Below are positions 27,101-33,526 of a stretch of DNA of 39,337 nt, in pieces (the first letter of the stretch is position 1; every line of letters begins with the position of its first letter). The stretch comes from Clostridia bacterium (lineage in GTDB: Bacteria > Bacillota > Clostridia > Christensenellales > Borkfalkiaceae): NCBI GenBank assembly GCA_900769545.1, contig CAAGGZ010000108.1, positions 1 to 39,337 on the forward strand, read 5' to 3'. The notes beneath the pieces are model-generated. The model saw nothing but the letters and a program-made list of their open reading frames with translations. It did no database searches and was not told the DNA's origin. The position numbers were made by a program, and so were the translations under genes.

Positions 27101-27785
27101 CGCTCTTACCGTTGACATAATAGAAGTTCAAGAAACCGCCGCCATGTTCATTGGGGGTAAATCCTGTCCAATATTCTCCTGTCGTCCTAACCAAAATAGA
27201 ACGAGTGTTTGTCGCTATAATACCTTGGTCTTGTATTACAATATCGTCCGAAATATCTACCATCTTTGCGGAATCGATAAATTTCCAAGTATCACCTTGG
27301 CTCGCAGCGGTTTGTTTATGCGCAAAATACAAATCGGTATCAATCGTATACGTAGCATTTGCGTCGGTGTGCGACCAACCTGCCCTAATTGTTACCGTAC
27401 CCATATCGTGTCTGGTAAAATCCCAATTCGCACTATTGATGCTCACACGATAGAAACTACCGATAGTACCACCTGCAGGCTGTAACGTAACCGTGACTGC
27501 GCCAGGGTTTTCCGCATTGATTTCCGACAACGTCTTACCGTTTATTTCCGTGTAATCAAGCATACTTGCCGTCGTTACGTTATTGGTATACGTCGTCCAA
27601 TACGTGTTACCATTCTGAATACGGAACTCATAGTCGCCTTCTGTCGCCAACGTCCAACCTGAAGTTGAAAGCGACTCTGCCTTAGCAACCGTTGTGGGCA
27701 TTGCGAACACAATACCGAACACCAACGCCACAGCCATTACCAAGCCGAGCAACAAAGAACAAATTTTTTTGCTTGCCTTTGTCAT
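21189..27785 (-). CDS. Giant secreted multidomain protein with glycosidase-like C-terminal barrel
   Basis: This 2198-residue exported protein has a signal peptide at residues 1-36, cut after AKA. The first ~640 residues and ~720-1040 hold several related beta units with phrases such as YVKSGSSF, ITIKKGFYV and VTIKAGAQFPSYA. Flg_new/InlB-like repeats lie near 645-718, 867-921 and 1278-1348 (GWTTNASTFETLYPAGYELV). A LamG-like sandwich spans about 1050-1275 and a fibronectin type III-like unit about 1655-1742. The last ~450 residues look like a TIM-barrel glycosidase, with FYGFSLDDEPYAEYL near 1910-1920 supplying candidate acidic residues. There is no LPXTG motif or C-terminal membrane helix, so it is probably released or held by its binding modules. 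AGGAGG precedes the start. It is transcribed from its own promoter together with a small peptide gene. Confidence 0.85.
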   Translation of the reverse strand: MTKASKKICSLLLGLVMAVALVFGIVFAMPTTVAKAESLSTSGWTLATEGDYEFRIQNGNTYWTTYTNNVTTASMLDYTEINGKTLSEINAENPGAVTVTLQPAGGTIGSFYRVSINSANWDFTRHDMGTVTIRAGWSHTDANATYTIDTDLYFAHKQTAASQGDTWKFIDSAKMVDISDDIVIQDQGIIATNTRSILVRTTGEYWTGFTPNEHGGGFLNFYYVNGKSVRDWNKEAHAALDAGEITDITYGSGHGTISGNKGVYAPIFVWNAAYDAGVGGCYMQTWIPTGYISNVSSFKVAKGTGWLADDGTFYYVSKDVEYVKSGSSFIKVASAVDISDSFKLLVQDYTSSNGTMLYYLHTNNTQYWTEQYDSTDAYSINEKEWKGVADSSLQGGAVQMSYIELNGENLYDINAGDNGAYGATQGNIASGSKYAPILAFLTPQELGNAIKLQIPSAYPSGSGTAADNHQTITIKKGFYVVDTSTNIKYEVTKDIQWDYLDGAWGEHVEEIETSVTMATMFGSSSDAFAGIALEGSDYANAPGTYAGTAKTALSFAKSANFLSHILIDDVALSSPGEAFLNVWGNYGYFTFRPGNNTATKITILAGCKFPTYNALYSGANEVYITTEDITFVKGSDGTWAVDEGIKTYTVTFTVDGATYQTQEITSGECASVPAAPTKEDAMYTYAFKEWQLNGAAYSFSTPVTENITLEATFTATLKAGEYDTYVKSVTYARNDQDNWMMFQLSEKDYPNASTTYNVATTEAQISVLNLYDKIVVDGYTLRSRMNTHGNPVEAPKINLWVADCFAIRIAGAEGALDGAQKVTIKAGAQFPSYAYITEGVEAYYVTTEEMTFVNVGNANGAWERQYKATFVADGVTVETISYVASQGFNLPDVPEKEGYTGKWENVTYNGNVTVNAVYTVKPTVLGTTGIKELRRIDNNSNILIINPTTSDYPECVEGSWNLGLDVSYLEKFNTLDYITINGVTLRELGVTEMAINKFTRAGLGLTTTLSDSMTIVIKEGCEIPSYAFWQNPTGEASCYTVDVEYTAVYAAGGETAFTITSESTTPNDFEDNYILSDLYKVGYGKTSVFQDGIETLVNTGGTEADYHYGYVDSNSFTLSFDFKYTTATWYETFAVMFGTEGYNSVKACFGWRFYLLRGNDTDGISNSQCVQFFSGCDKGADGYGNLDAPSINGTYFVAGQTYHITIGYKLMDADTVLTYVSIDGNELIKAQYDLTNTHDEHGNFSSYSSYMNTIAFFKEQAGGQVIVSDPERDMDATAYKLILQDGASIAHEILTDSYVLPALNPAEYDMAGNVFVGWTTNASTFETLYPAGYELVLTGNTTLYPVWIGFAMRDGAAVRKASPSGIRFLVDVDQATYEAGVSLGLIAEIGTILCPTSYLSNRDLTHDLGAGYYVAVKTTEWNVANRTYSAAFTNLSADQYTRSFSARGYMKINYTTGAGYIYTEYSDSNARSIYNVATSAKNAGEALAADVDYINSVADITIGSGLSVSKTDGSLGDYTVTSSSNGSTITITVNNGVKTALINGTRVVMGYDAQIMVDGVLYDLSSYKFNSNGLQFNFTLSAVSNSDELIKKQHLAILQSYLDSEAYTPEHKTYVVQFINDYDIIALINDSETVADYIDDYNEVVEELNSIKTAAELKANNTGNVTLTVPVLSRGLGYTVTWAPVSGADYYIVHDDNDYRERIVIESEGVDAYTYEAEVVGNHNITVTAHSFYESHNSATSNVVATPEVKPVFSYKSMLDGLYKFSSSQMSTMGISTEGCYYDSSDKKYFVYYNKETGWSPNGALATDWTSPAEFPAHAQRLKDMGNNIILLAYDTNGSYKADETWEASRMRYIMDTAWSMGMKVLVCDEVFYDLSFSDSDHKNTCAQSKAQVTAAINSRNGFAEYVTHPAFYGFSLDDEPYAEYLDAMSYTISALDDACEALGVEDPFYLACLFQSSGSDKVYTGSTLQNYYKDWLAIEGVDNKYLYVDIYTQHAMDYPFYSLTNRYENSFDAVYGSSNLGGKYDFYQAITSHTQNDGTLSEQDLYMSLLYAAAHDVAGYSWFCYFPISGELAASMVGYDGNGYGNGVGNNASGSYYNAAKTAGYQFELIQGLLDGYDWKTRSVSGDLLTTTLSNGTNTATMYVNADEDKMSSSVTVTASGSQCYLVGYGVGTAEAPYQAVSGSVTLAPGQAVICIN

Positions 27786-27859
27786 ATTATATCCTCCTAA
27801 TCTAACATAAATTACTTTTGTTTTTAAAGATTTGACCCATTTTAAAGTCTACAAATACT

Positions 27860-27888
27860 ATTCTACCTTATAAATATAGTCCTGTCAA
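27860..27888 (-). promoter_or_regulatory. Promoter of the giant secreted protein gene
   Basis: On the minus strand, TTGACA (27883-27888), a 17-bp spacer and TAGAAT (27860-27865) are present, giving a leader of about 70 nt before 27785. The space 27889-28039 is AT-rich and shows no gene. Confidence 0.8.
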
Positions 27889-28039
27889 TAGCAAAACTTA
27901 TGCTCTTTCTCCTATTTTTTATGATGTTTTTCGCGAAAAAATAAAAATTATTGCAAAAACAAGCATTTCTGTGGCAAAAATTAAGCTAAAGCGCATATCC
28001 CCAAATTGAAGAAACATTCTATTATTCTTTTTACAAAAA

Positions 28040-28062
28040 GAAAAAACGCCTCATTGGGCGTT
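28040..28062 (-). terminator. Terminator of the YgjV/glycosidase-like transcript
   Basis: On the minus strand, ACGCC-CAATGA-GGCGT followed by TTTTT gives a short GC stem and T-tract, 19 bases beyond the stop at 28081. Confidence 0.7.
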
Positions 28063-28080
28063 TCCTCTCTTTAAGCCATA

Positions 28081-30087
28081 TTATTCGTATAACAGGAAAG
28101 TTTGCGTCGTCAAATGTCCGTTTTTCGTATGAATAACCGTTTTATCGCCGCTCTTTTCATAAGCCACACGGATCTTTTTCCCACTGCTTCTATCGATTGC
28201 GACAATATCAGACACCTGCACGTTCTGCAATACCAATTCCGTCGTATCGAAATCTTCCTCCGTGCTGTTGACAACAATCAGCACTTTTTTTGTCTTTTGT
28301 TTGTATAAATACGCGCAAACACCTGCGTGGTCGGTGAAAATGAGCTCTACGCCGCTCTTGCGTAAAAACCTTTTCAAAAGCGTTGTACGCAAGTCGTGAT
28401 ATTGCTCAAGATACATACCGTTTATCACGTACGGAATGACGAAATAATTACCGCCGTCCATATCCCCTACGCCGATTTGATTGCCAAGATAGTCATAGAT
28501 GAACGACTGCGCGCCGTCCTCGTTTTCGTAGTCGATTTTTATGTAATCGCTCGCTCGGAAGAAAGTCGTTGCTCGATACCCTTTTTTGCCGTTGATTTCT
28601 ATGCCGTCTTTTACTTGTTCGTAACAATGTACGTTATTCTCGGTTGCGTACGTCTCGTAGGCTGTTGCGCCGATGAATCTACCCAAGCCTTTGTCGATTA
28701 AAATACGCGCCGCGCCCCCGTCTACAACAACGAAATTGTTCGCAAACAAATCCGTCAACTGTTTTTCGGTAAAATTGTAGACGTTTCCGCCGCCCAGCGC
28801 AACGATTTTGTTCTTGAAACGTTTCTCCGTGGAGACCTTCGAAGTGATGCCCAACGATACCAGGTATGCGTTGAAGTGCGATTCGTCGGGGTAAAAATCG
28901 TGAAAACCTGTAATTTTTTTGTCACGGTTATATGCCGTTTTTTCGTCTATCGGTAAAATAATGCCTTCCAATGAATCGTAACGTAAATTCAACGCCGTTA
29001 CGCCGTTTAAATAGGGAGTTATTTCTTTTACCGCCTCTCCGTATTTGAATTGAGGAACGACTCCGTTGCCGACAAAATCGTAAATATCATACGTCATACC
29101 TTCAATACAAAGCGGAATTGCCGACTCTAATTGGAATTGCAAAAATCTTGCTTCCTTGACAAACGTACTAAACGAGCCGTTTTCAAGCTCGGGATAAACA
29201 ATCGTATTTTTGGGCAGTAATGCTCGACAATGGAAAGGCAAACGGTTGAATCCAACGTAATATCTCTTTGCAGAAATCTCGTCATAGCAAGGCAAGTGCA
29301 AGCGGTTAATCATCGGACCGCCCGAAGCAAAGCCTTTATGGATTCTGTGCCAATCTCTGCCCTCTAACGCATGACATTCGTGCGCAGACGACATCAAGCC
29401 CACTTTCGTGCCAAGTCCAAGCCCCGAAACCACTTGACCAAGTTCTTCAGCAAGGCTTGCCATACACTCTCTGCTTACGTCCAACCAAGCTTTTTTGACG
29501 CGTTTTTGAGGGTTTTTCCTAAAGAGTCTATCCGTAAATTCCTCTCTCGTATACTTTGTCCCCAAGCGTTCGTTATATTTCTGCATGTGCAGGTCGCAAA
29601 AACAGCCACCGTAGTGCAAACCGCCGTGGTTGTGCAGACGGAAATCATCTTCCACCCAAACGGTGTCGGGTTCAAGCTCCGTAATAAGGTAACTGTAAAA
29701 TTCGAAGAAGTATTTTTTCCAGTTTTCGCAGAGCGGACAGGCAACCATTTGAGATTTATTCCCGTCGAAGTCTACCATTGTCGTGAAGTTTTGCCCTTCC
29801 TTCAACGGTCTGCAACGGTCAAGATGCCCAAGCTCGATCCAAGGATTCAAACTGACGGAAATACCTTTTTCCTGTAACGCCGCCTTTGCTTTTTTCATGG
29901 TTTTCAGCCAAGGCTTCGCCTCCTCTATCGTCATGTGTCCGACGTTGTATTCTTCCGCATTGATAAAGAGCATTACGTTATCAAAGCCGTACTTTACGCA
30001 ATACTCCACAACCTCTTGAATACGCTCGTCCTCGTAATGATTGGGGTAAAATTGGATTCTCAAACAATGTAAAAATTTTTTAGGCAT
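28081..30087 (-). CDS. Cytoplasmic glycosidase-like TIM-barrel protein, family unassigned
   Basis: This 668-residue protein has no signal peptide. The first ~330 residues read like a glycoside hydrolase barrel: a periodic strand pattern (FDNVMLFINAEEYN, ISVSLNPWIELGH) and VWVEDDFRLHNHGG at residues 143-156, whose Glu146/Asp147/Asp148 are candidate catalytic acids. A middle Rossmann-like region (IVALGGGNVYNF...VVDGGAARILI) recalls the trimerisation domain of GH42-type enzymes, and a beta-rich C-terminal domain follows. I cannot assign a known family. The ATGs at 30090 and 30087 both follow AAGGAGG; 30087 has the better spacing. It overlaps the YgjV-like gene by 8 bases, so the two are coupled. 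It may digest sugars taken up by the nearby transporter. Confidence 0.72.
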   Translation of the reverse strand: MPKKFLHCLRIQFYPNHYEDERIQEVVEYCVKYGFDNVMLFINAEEYNVGHMTIEEAKPWLKTMKKAKAALQEKGISVSLNPWIELGHLDRCRPLKEGQNFTTMVDFDGNKSQMVACPLCENWKKYFFEFYSYLITELEPDTVWVEDDFRLHNHGGLHYGGCFCDLHMQKYNERLGTKYTREEFTDRLFRKNPQKRVKKAWLDVSRECMASLAEELGQVVSGLGLGTKVGLMSSAHECHALEGRDWHRIHKGFASGGPMINRLHLPCYDEISAKRYYVGFNRLPFHCRALLPKNTIVYPELENGSFSTFVKEARFLQFQLESAIPLCIEGMTYDIYDFVGNGVVPQFKYGEAVKEITPYLNGVTALNLRYDSLEGIILPIDEKTAYNRDKKITGFHDFYPDESHFNAYLVSLGITSKVSTEKRFKNKIVALGGGNVYNFTEKQLTDLFANNFVVVDGGAARILIDKGLGRFIGATAYETYATENNVHCYEQVKDGIEINGKKGYRATTFFRASDYIKIDYENEDGAQSFIYDYLGNQIGVGDMDGGNYFVIPYVINGMYLEQYHDLRTTLLKRFLRKSGVELIFTDHAGVCAYLYKQKTKKVLIVVNSTEEDFDTTELVLQNVQVSDIVAIDRSSGKKIRVAYEKSGDKTVIHTKNGHLTTQTFLLYE

Positions 30088-30625
30088 CATGACCTCCTTG
30101 CTGTCTATCAAAACGGAAAAAACCGATGATAATAGAAATTAAACTGAATACTTCGCAACAAATCGCCCCTATCGAGAGGGATACGACGTTATAAATCAAC
30201 CACGAGGGCGAGCTCACCAAGCCCAGCAATCTTGTGGTTTTCGCCGTCTTAGAACGGAAAGCAAACGTTGTCGCCGTCATACCGATAACAGGCAATACTT
30301 CAACAAGAGCGTTCAACGCCGTGAGCTCTTTCCCCAATACGGTAAACGTAAAAATATAGGAAAGAACGTAAACAAGGATAAAAAGCAACAACCATAAAAT
30401 ATGGTCGGATTTAAGCTTGTCTTTATGTAAAAAAACGATTGCTCTGACAATGCCGACCGCATTAAGCAAGGCACCCATGTATGCGTTCAACATAAAAAAG
30501 TGTACCGTAAACAACGCCGAGCCGACAAGCTGCAAAGCGATAATATATTTTTGGCTTTTTTGCTGATACGACCAAATATTAAATATCATAGCAAAAATGC
30601 CGATAATTTGCGCAACGAGTTCCAT
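30080..30625 (-). CDS. YgjV-like inner membrane protein
   Basis: This is a 181-residue membrane protein with about six hydrophobic segments. It begins AQIIGIFAMIFNIWSYQQKS, the typical opening of the YgjV family (Imp-YgjV), and ends in a short basic tail. The biochemical role of this family is not established. The stop codon lies inside the start region of the glycosidase-like gene, so the pair is translationally coupled. The ribosome binding site (AGGTG) is weak. Confidence 0.82.
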   Translation of the reverse strand: MELVAQIIGIFAMIFNIWSYQQKSQKYIIALQLVGSALFTVHFFMLNAYMGALLNAVGIVRAIVFLHKDKLKSDHILWLLLFILVYVLSYIFTFTVLGKELTALNALVEVLPVIGMTATTFAFRSKTAKTTRLLGLVSSPSWLIYNVVSLSIGAICCEVFSLISIIIGFFRFDRQQGGHDA

Positions 30626-30654
30626 AGAGCACCTATTTACATTTTTTTATTTAT

Positions 30655-30683
30655 ATTTTACAACTTCTGAGTAAAAAAAACAA
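30655..30683 (-). promoter_or_regulatory. Probable promoter of the YgjV/glycosidase-like pair
   Basis: On the minus strand, TTGTTT (30678-30683), a 17-bp spacer and TAAAAT (30655-30660) lie about 30 bases before the start at 30625. The -35 box is imperfect. Confidence 0.5.
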
Positions 30684-30749
30684 CTGTATGGATTTATTTT
30701 TTTATACGGTTTTTTTACTTTTTATCGTTCTTCGCTCCCTTTCTCCTTA

Positions 30750-31703
30750 TCAAGCGGAACAAGAGGCCCCTGTCGCCGATTTTAATAGACTCTGCTTTTT
30801 TAACTGTTGATATTTTCGATAATAATGACTAAGAAGTACGTCCAAGGCAGAGAGCGCTACGTCAATGAGAAACAACAAGCGGTGATTGCTCAGCCCCATT
30901 ACGTTCAACATAGAGACAAACGCCATATAAACGTACATTTTTGCGCTCATTTGTCCGATGATGTCAAACAATTTTCCATTGAAAGAGATATTGGAAGTGA
31001 AATACACCAACAGCGCATACAACGCCATCATAATCAGCCAAATCCAATAGGTTTTCTCGTAATAAGCGAAACAAAAAACAGTAGGTATGAGTAAAAGTGT
31101 TATCAACGTACTGACGTTGACTTTGCCCGTCCGCCACTTGGGAATATATGAAAAGAGCATACCAATCGATATATACCCAAACGCTCGGGCAATGAACGTA
31201 AATTCATAGATAAAAACGTTACGCTCCTCTAACATATAATGGAACACGCCCATAGAAAGCGCAATCCCAGCCAAAATGATGGCGAAAACTTTCTCGTTTT
31301 TTACCCAACGATAGAGCAAATAGAAAAGCCCTATCGAAACGGATAAATACAGAACATACCACCAATAACGGAATACCTCGAATAATACGCCGAACAAATC
31401 CGCTCGGATAAACAGCGCAATACATATAAGATTGAATATTCCCACGAAACATAAGGCAAATGTGATGGGTTTTAACCTGCTCCATACCAATTTAATCATA
31501 CCTTTTAAAGGGAGCTCGCTTTGGGTTTTTCGCATAGAGCGTATTAAAAAGAAGCCGCTTAAGATGAAAAAGAAATCCACCGCCAGCAAAGCGTCGGAAA
31601 AGCCGCCGTTGTTTTTAAAAAAGAAAAAATCATGGTGGTGCATCACCCAAAAACAAAAAAATAATCTGTACAGCTCTAACAGCCCGTTTCGTTTCTTTTC
31701 CAT
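30750..31703 (-). CDS. Acyltransferase family 3 (OafA-like) membrane protein
   Basis: This is a 317-residue multi-pass membrane protein with about ten hydrophobic segments. The N-terminus, ELYRLFFCFWVMHHHDFFFF then VDFFFILSGFFL, carries the conserved Arg/His and FxLSGFFL pattern of Acyl_transf_3 proteins, which O-acylate surface polysaccharides or lipids. The longer upstream open frame (to 31961) runs across the tRNA repeat region and the promoter. The start at 31703 is therefore preferred, 31 bases after the expected transcription start, although its ribosome binding site (AGGGG, about 13 bases away) is weak. The protein is slightly shorter than typical members (330-370). The acceptor is unknown. 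Confidence 0.82.
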   Translation of the reverse strand: MEKKRNGLLELYRLFFCFWVMHHHDFFFFKNNGGFSDALLAVDFFFILSGFFLIRSMRKTQSELPLKGMIKLVWSRLKPITFALCFVGIFNLICIALFIRADLFGVLFEVFRYWWYVLYLSVSIGLFYLLYRWVKNEKVFAIILAGIALSMGVFHYMLEERNVFIYEFTFIARAFGYISIGMLFSYIPKWRTGKVNVSTLITLLLIPTVFCFAYYEKTYWIWLIMMALYALLVYFTSNISFNGKLFDIIGQMSAKMYVYMAFVSMLNVMGLSNHRLLFLIDVALSALDVLLSHYYRKYQQLKKQSLLKSATGASCSA

Positions 31704-31740
31704 TTTTCTTTTGCGCCCCTTTGTTGCGTTTTTCAACAAT

Positions 31741-31769
31741 ATTGTAACAGAGATTATGCGCTTTGTCAA
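31741..31769 (-). promoter_or_regulatory. Promoter of the acyltransferase gene
   Basis: On the minus strand, TTGACA (31764-31769), a 17-bp spacer and TACAAT (31741-31746). All positions but one match the consensus. Confidence 0.85.
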
Positions 31770-31835
31770 CCGTCTTTTTTTAGCGTTTAAAATTCTTTTC
31801 TCAGCAAACAAATTGCTCCTGCGATTTTCTCTCCC

Positions 31836-31925
31836 CTCGACTCTCATCAGTAATCGGTCTATTTCCAAAAACAAAAGCCCCCCACGAGGGGTGCTTCTTG
31901 TTTTTGGAGCAGGTGACGAGAGTCG
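31836..31925. repeat. Direct repeat, copy A: tRNA-Gly 3' end plus terminator
   Basis: This 90-bp segment is nearly identical to 32038-32126, with a handful of differences. It contains a copy of the tRNA-Gly 3' end, the terminator hairpin and a downstream run that mirrors the tRNA end (CGACTCTCATCA against TGACGAGAGTCG). The two copies are about 200 bp apart. Confidence 0.9.
31905..31925 (-). pseudogene. tRNA-Gly 3'-end fragment (21 nt)
   Basis: On the minus strand, CGACTCTCGTCACCTGCTCC followed by A repeats exactly the 3' acceptor strand, the T-stem end and the CCA of the tRNA-Gly at 32106-32180. The rest of the tRNA is absent, because the sequence diverges at 31926. Confidence 0.85.
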
Positions 31926-31947
31926 CGCTTTTGGCAGCGCGCCCCGC

Positions 31948-31968
31948 TGGACAATTATCAATTGTCCA
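31948..31968. repeat. Small perfect inverted repeat between the tRNA-end copies
   Basis: TGGACAATT-ATC-AATTGTCCA is a 9-bp perfect palindrome with a 3-nt loop, in the middle of the 110-bp segment enclosed by the duplicated tRNA ends. Confidence 0.7.
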
Positions 31969-32037
31969 TTTTGCCGTCAAGTTTTTCGTTTATTAACCTT
32001 TTTAGGCAAAACGCTCACTCTCGTTCGCGGCTCCACC

Positions 32038-32126
32038 CTCGACTCTCGTCAGTATTCGGTCTATTTCAAAAAACAAAAGCACCCACGAGGGGTGCTTCTT
32101 GTTTTTGGAGCAGGTGACGAGAGTCG
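32038..32126. repeat. Direct repeat, copy B: overlaps the intact tRNA-Gly
   Basis: This is the 89-bp partner of 31836-31925. Here the right-hand 21 bases are the true 3' end of the intact tRNA-Gly gene. Confidence 0.9.
32065..32103 (-). terminator. Terminator of tRNA-Gly
   Basis: On the minus strand just past the CCA, AAGCACCC-CTCG-TGGGTGCTT is followed by TTGTTTTTT. The hairpin is extended by AAAACAA/TTGTTTT pairing. A copy lies in the repeat at 31836-31925. Confidence 0.88.
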
Positions 32127-32180
32127 AACTCGCCGGGAACAGCTTGGGAAGCTGCCGCCATACCGCTAGGCGACACCTGC
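32106..32180 (-). tRNA. tRNA-Gly, anticodon CCC
   Basis: A complete cloverleaf is read on the minus strand. The acceptor stem is GCAGGTG/CACCTGC and the D-arm is GCC-TAGCGGTAT-GGC. The anticodon stem GCAGC/GCTGT encloses the loop TTCCCAA, so the anticodon is CCC. The T-arm is GCGAG-TTCGACT-CTCGT, followed by discriminator T and an encoded CCA. A strong promoter lies at 32217-32245 and a terminator at 32065-32103. The adjacent 200 bp carry a second copy of its 3' end. Confidence 0.95.
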
Positions 32181-32216
32181 AATTTTCGCGCCGAAGTTTT
32201 CCCTCCGACGCTCTTT

Positions 32217-32245
32217 ATTATATCCGCTTTTCTTTAAAATGTCAA
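32217..32245 (-). promoter_or_regulatory. Promoter of tRNA-Gly
   Basis: On the minus strand, consensus TTGACA (32240-32245), a 17-bp spacer and consensus TATAAT (32217-32222), about 37 bases before the mature tRNA 5' end. Confidence 0.88.
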
Positions 32246-32280
32246 CACTTTTTTATCTCTTGAAAAAAGTTTTTTGGACT

Positions 32281-32664
32281 TTATGCGTTCGGGCCTTTGC
32301 AATCTGCGCAAGTACCGAAAAATTCAATCGTATAGCCCTCTAAATCGAAATCTTCCTGAACGGAAACCTCGAAATCACGTTCGTCATCGTCCAGCCACAC
32401 GTCTGCCAATCGCCCGCATTTTAAACAGTGCGCGTGATAATGCGGCTTCGTGTTGTAATCATAACGTACTTCGTTGCCTGCTACACGGAGCTCGTTCGCT
32501 TTCCCGTTTGCCGCAAAGCCGCCCAAAACACGGAACACCGTTGCGCGAGAAACGTTGGGATACGTTTGATGTACATACCCGTAAACTTCCGTCGCCGTCG
32601 GATGATCCAACGTCTGCAACGCGTCATATATGATTTGCTTCTGTTTTGTCTGTCTTTCCTGCAT
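32281..32664 (-). CDS. perR: Fur-family regulator, PerR-like
   Basis: This 127-residue metal-dependent repressor has a winged helix at about residues 20-60. The structural zinc site is CLKC (Cys80, Cys83) plus CADC (Cys119, Cys122). The five residues that bind the regulatory metal in Bacillus PerR have plausible equivalents: His21 in HPTA, Asp69 in RYDY, His75 and His77 in HYHAH, and Asp88. An Asp rather than Glu at the last position favours a peroxide sensor over Fur. AAAGGAG precedes the start. A palindrome over the -10 box upstream suggests autoregulation. It lacks about 15 N-terminal residues compared with B. subtilis PerR. Fur or Zur activity cannot be excluded. Confidence 0.85.
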   Translation of the reverse strand: MQERQTKQKQIIYDALQTLDHPTATEVYGYVHQTYPNVSRATVFRVLGGFAANGKANELRVAGNEVRYDYNTKPHYHAHCLKCGRLADVWLDDDERDFEVSVQEDFDLEGYTIEFFGTCADCKGPNA

Positions 32665-32726
32665 ATTTTTCTCCTTTGTGCATGGAATTTGCTGCCTATT
32701 TTTCTTTAATTGAGATTGAATACTGA

Positions 32727-32759
32727 TTATAGTATAACATAGGATTGAGTCTTAGTCAA
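32727..32759 (-). promoter_or_regulatory. PerR-gene promoter with palindrome over the -10 box
   Basis: On the minus strand, TTGACT (32754-32759), a 17-bp spacer and TATACT (32731-32736). The -10 box sits in the palindrome TTATAGTATAA (32727-32737), an AT-rich dyad in the style of Per/Fur boxes, placed for self-repression. Confidence 0.7.
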
Positions 32760-32784
32760 GTGTTTTTGTAAAATTTTTTGCAGG

Positions 32785-32812
32785 AAAAAAGCGGAAATTT
32801 AAAATTTCCGCC
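32785..32812 (-). terminator. Terminator of the 182-residue lipoprotein gene
   Basis: On the minus strand, GCGGAAATT-TTA-AATTTCCGC is followed by TTTTTTCC, 12 bases past the stop at 32824. Confidence 0.88.
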
Positions 32813-32823
32813 CTTTATTATGA

Positions 32824-33372
32824 TTAAAAAATGACTCCGCAACAATTTGTAACGTCCACTTCCACGGAAATAGACGTGATTTGTTGTGTTTCAGGCTCCA
32901 AAGAAAAACGAAGCAATAATTTCCCGTTTTCAAAGCGTTTAATTCTATCCCATTCTTCATCAAGCTTAAATCCTTTGTCAATTAAAAAGGCTTTATATTC
33001 ATTGGCATTGTCCCCAACGCAATAACCGTACACGGAAACTTGGGGATCTGTCACGGTTATCCCCGTAACATATTTCTTTTTACTCATATAATCAGGATAA
33101 GACGTTACATCATACTGCACATAACAAGCAGAAACCGCATCTATATCTGCATCCCAATCACCGTATTTTTTATCGTAATAGCCCGTTACGCCAAAACCTG
33201 GAATGATACCGTAATCACTAAAATCGGCTTCCTCTATTGGCGTGAGCAACCCAACGACAAAATCGGAATTTGCATTTAAATCATCTACCTTTTTCTGCGT
33301 TCCGAAAGAACAACCGCTAAAAAAGGCAACCACCGCTACCAAACAAGAAGCCGCTATCATTTTAATTTTCAT
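32824..33372 (-). CDS. Small lipoprotein of unknown function
   Basis: This 182-residue exported protein has a basic start (MKIKM), a hydrophobic stretch and the lipobox FFSGC (Cys21). The mature part is acidic and beta-patterned, with several Tyr-rich strands and a CC pair near the C-terminus. I recognise no family. GGAGG precedes the start at good spacing and a terminator follows, so it is probably transcribed alone. No consensus promoter is clear in 33373-33453. Confidence 0.75.
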   Translation of the reverse strand: MKIKMIAASCLVAVVAFFSGCSFGTQKKVDDLNANSDFVVGLLTPIEEADFSDYGIIPGFGVTGYYDKKYGDWDADIDAVSACYVQYDVTSYPDYMSKKKYVTGITVTDPQVSVYGYCVGDNANEYKAFLIDKGFKLDEEWDRIKRFENGKLLLRFSLEPETQQITSISVEVDVTNCCGVIF

Positions 33373-33453
33373 ATAAATTCCTCCTAACGTTATTTACTAT
33401 ATAACGGAACAAAACTACATTTTACTCACTGAATTTTAAAATTTTATTACAAC

Positions 33454-33526
33454 TATGGGCGCATATCCACCCGTTCAATACGTACATGGGTGGGTTATTT
33501 TGTACTTCAACGCAGACATGGGTAGG
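33454..33526. repeat. Interspersed repeat, copy 1 (downstream of the PP-loop/ferredoxin unit)
   Basis: It shares with 35611-35690 the runs CCCGTTCAATACGTACATGG, GTGGGTT, TTTTGTACTTCAACGCAG and ACATGG, with only a few differences over about 70 bp. Each copy is itself built from two related submotifs (TTCAA-n5-ACATGG). It abuts the stop codon of the flavodoxin-ferredoxin gene at 33527. Confidence 0.85.

Noticed and set aside
30679..30716. Hairpin AACTGTAT...ATACGGTT with T-tracts on both sides
   Set aside because: One mismatch lies in an 8-bp AT-rich stem. It overlaps the -35 box assigned to the YgjV gene, so it is not called as the acyltransferase terminator, although it could act as one.
31432..32169. 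A 245-codon open frame on the plus strand
   Set aside because: It overlaps the acyltransferase gene, both tRNA-end repeats and the tRNA-Gly itself, and has no coding signals.
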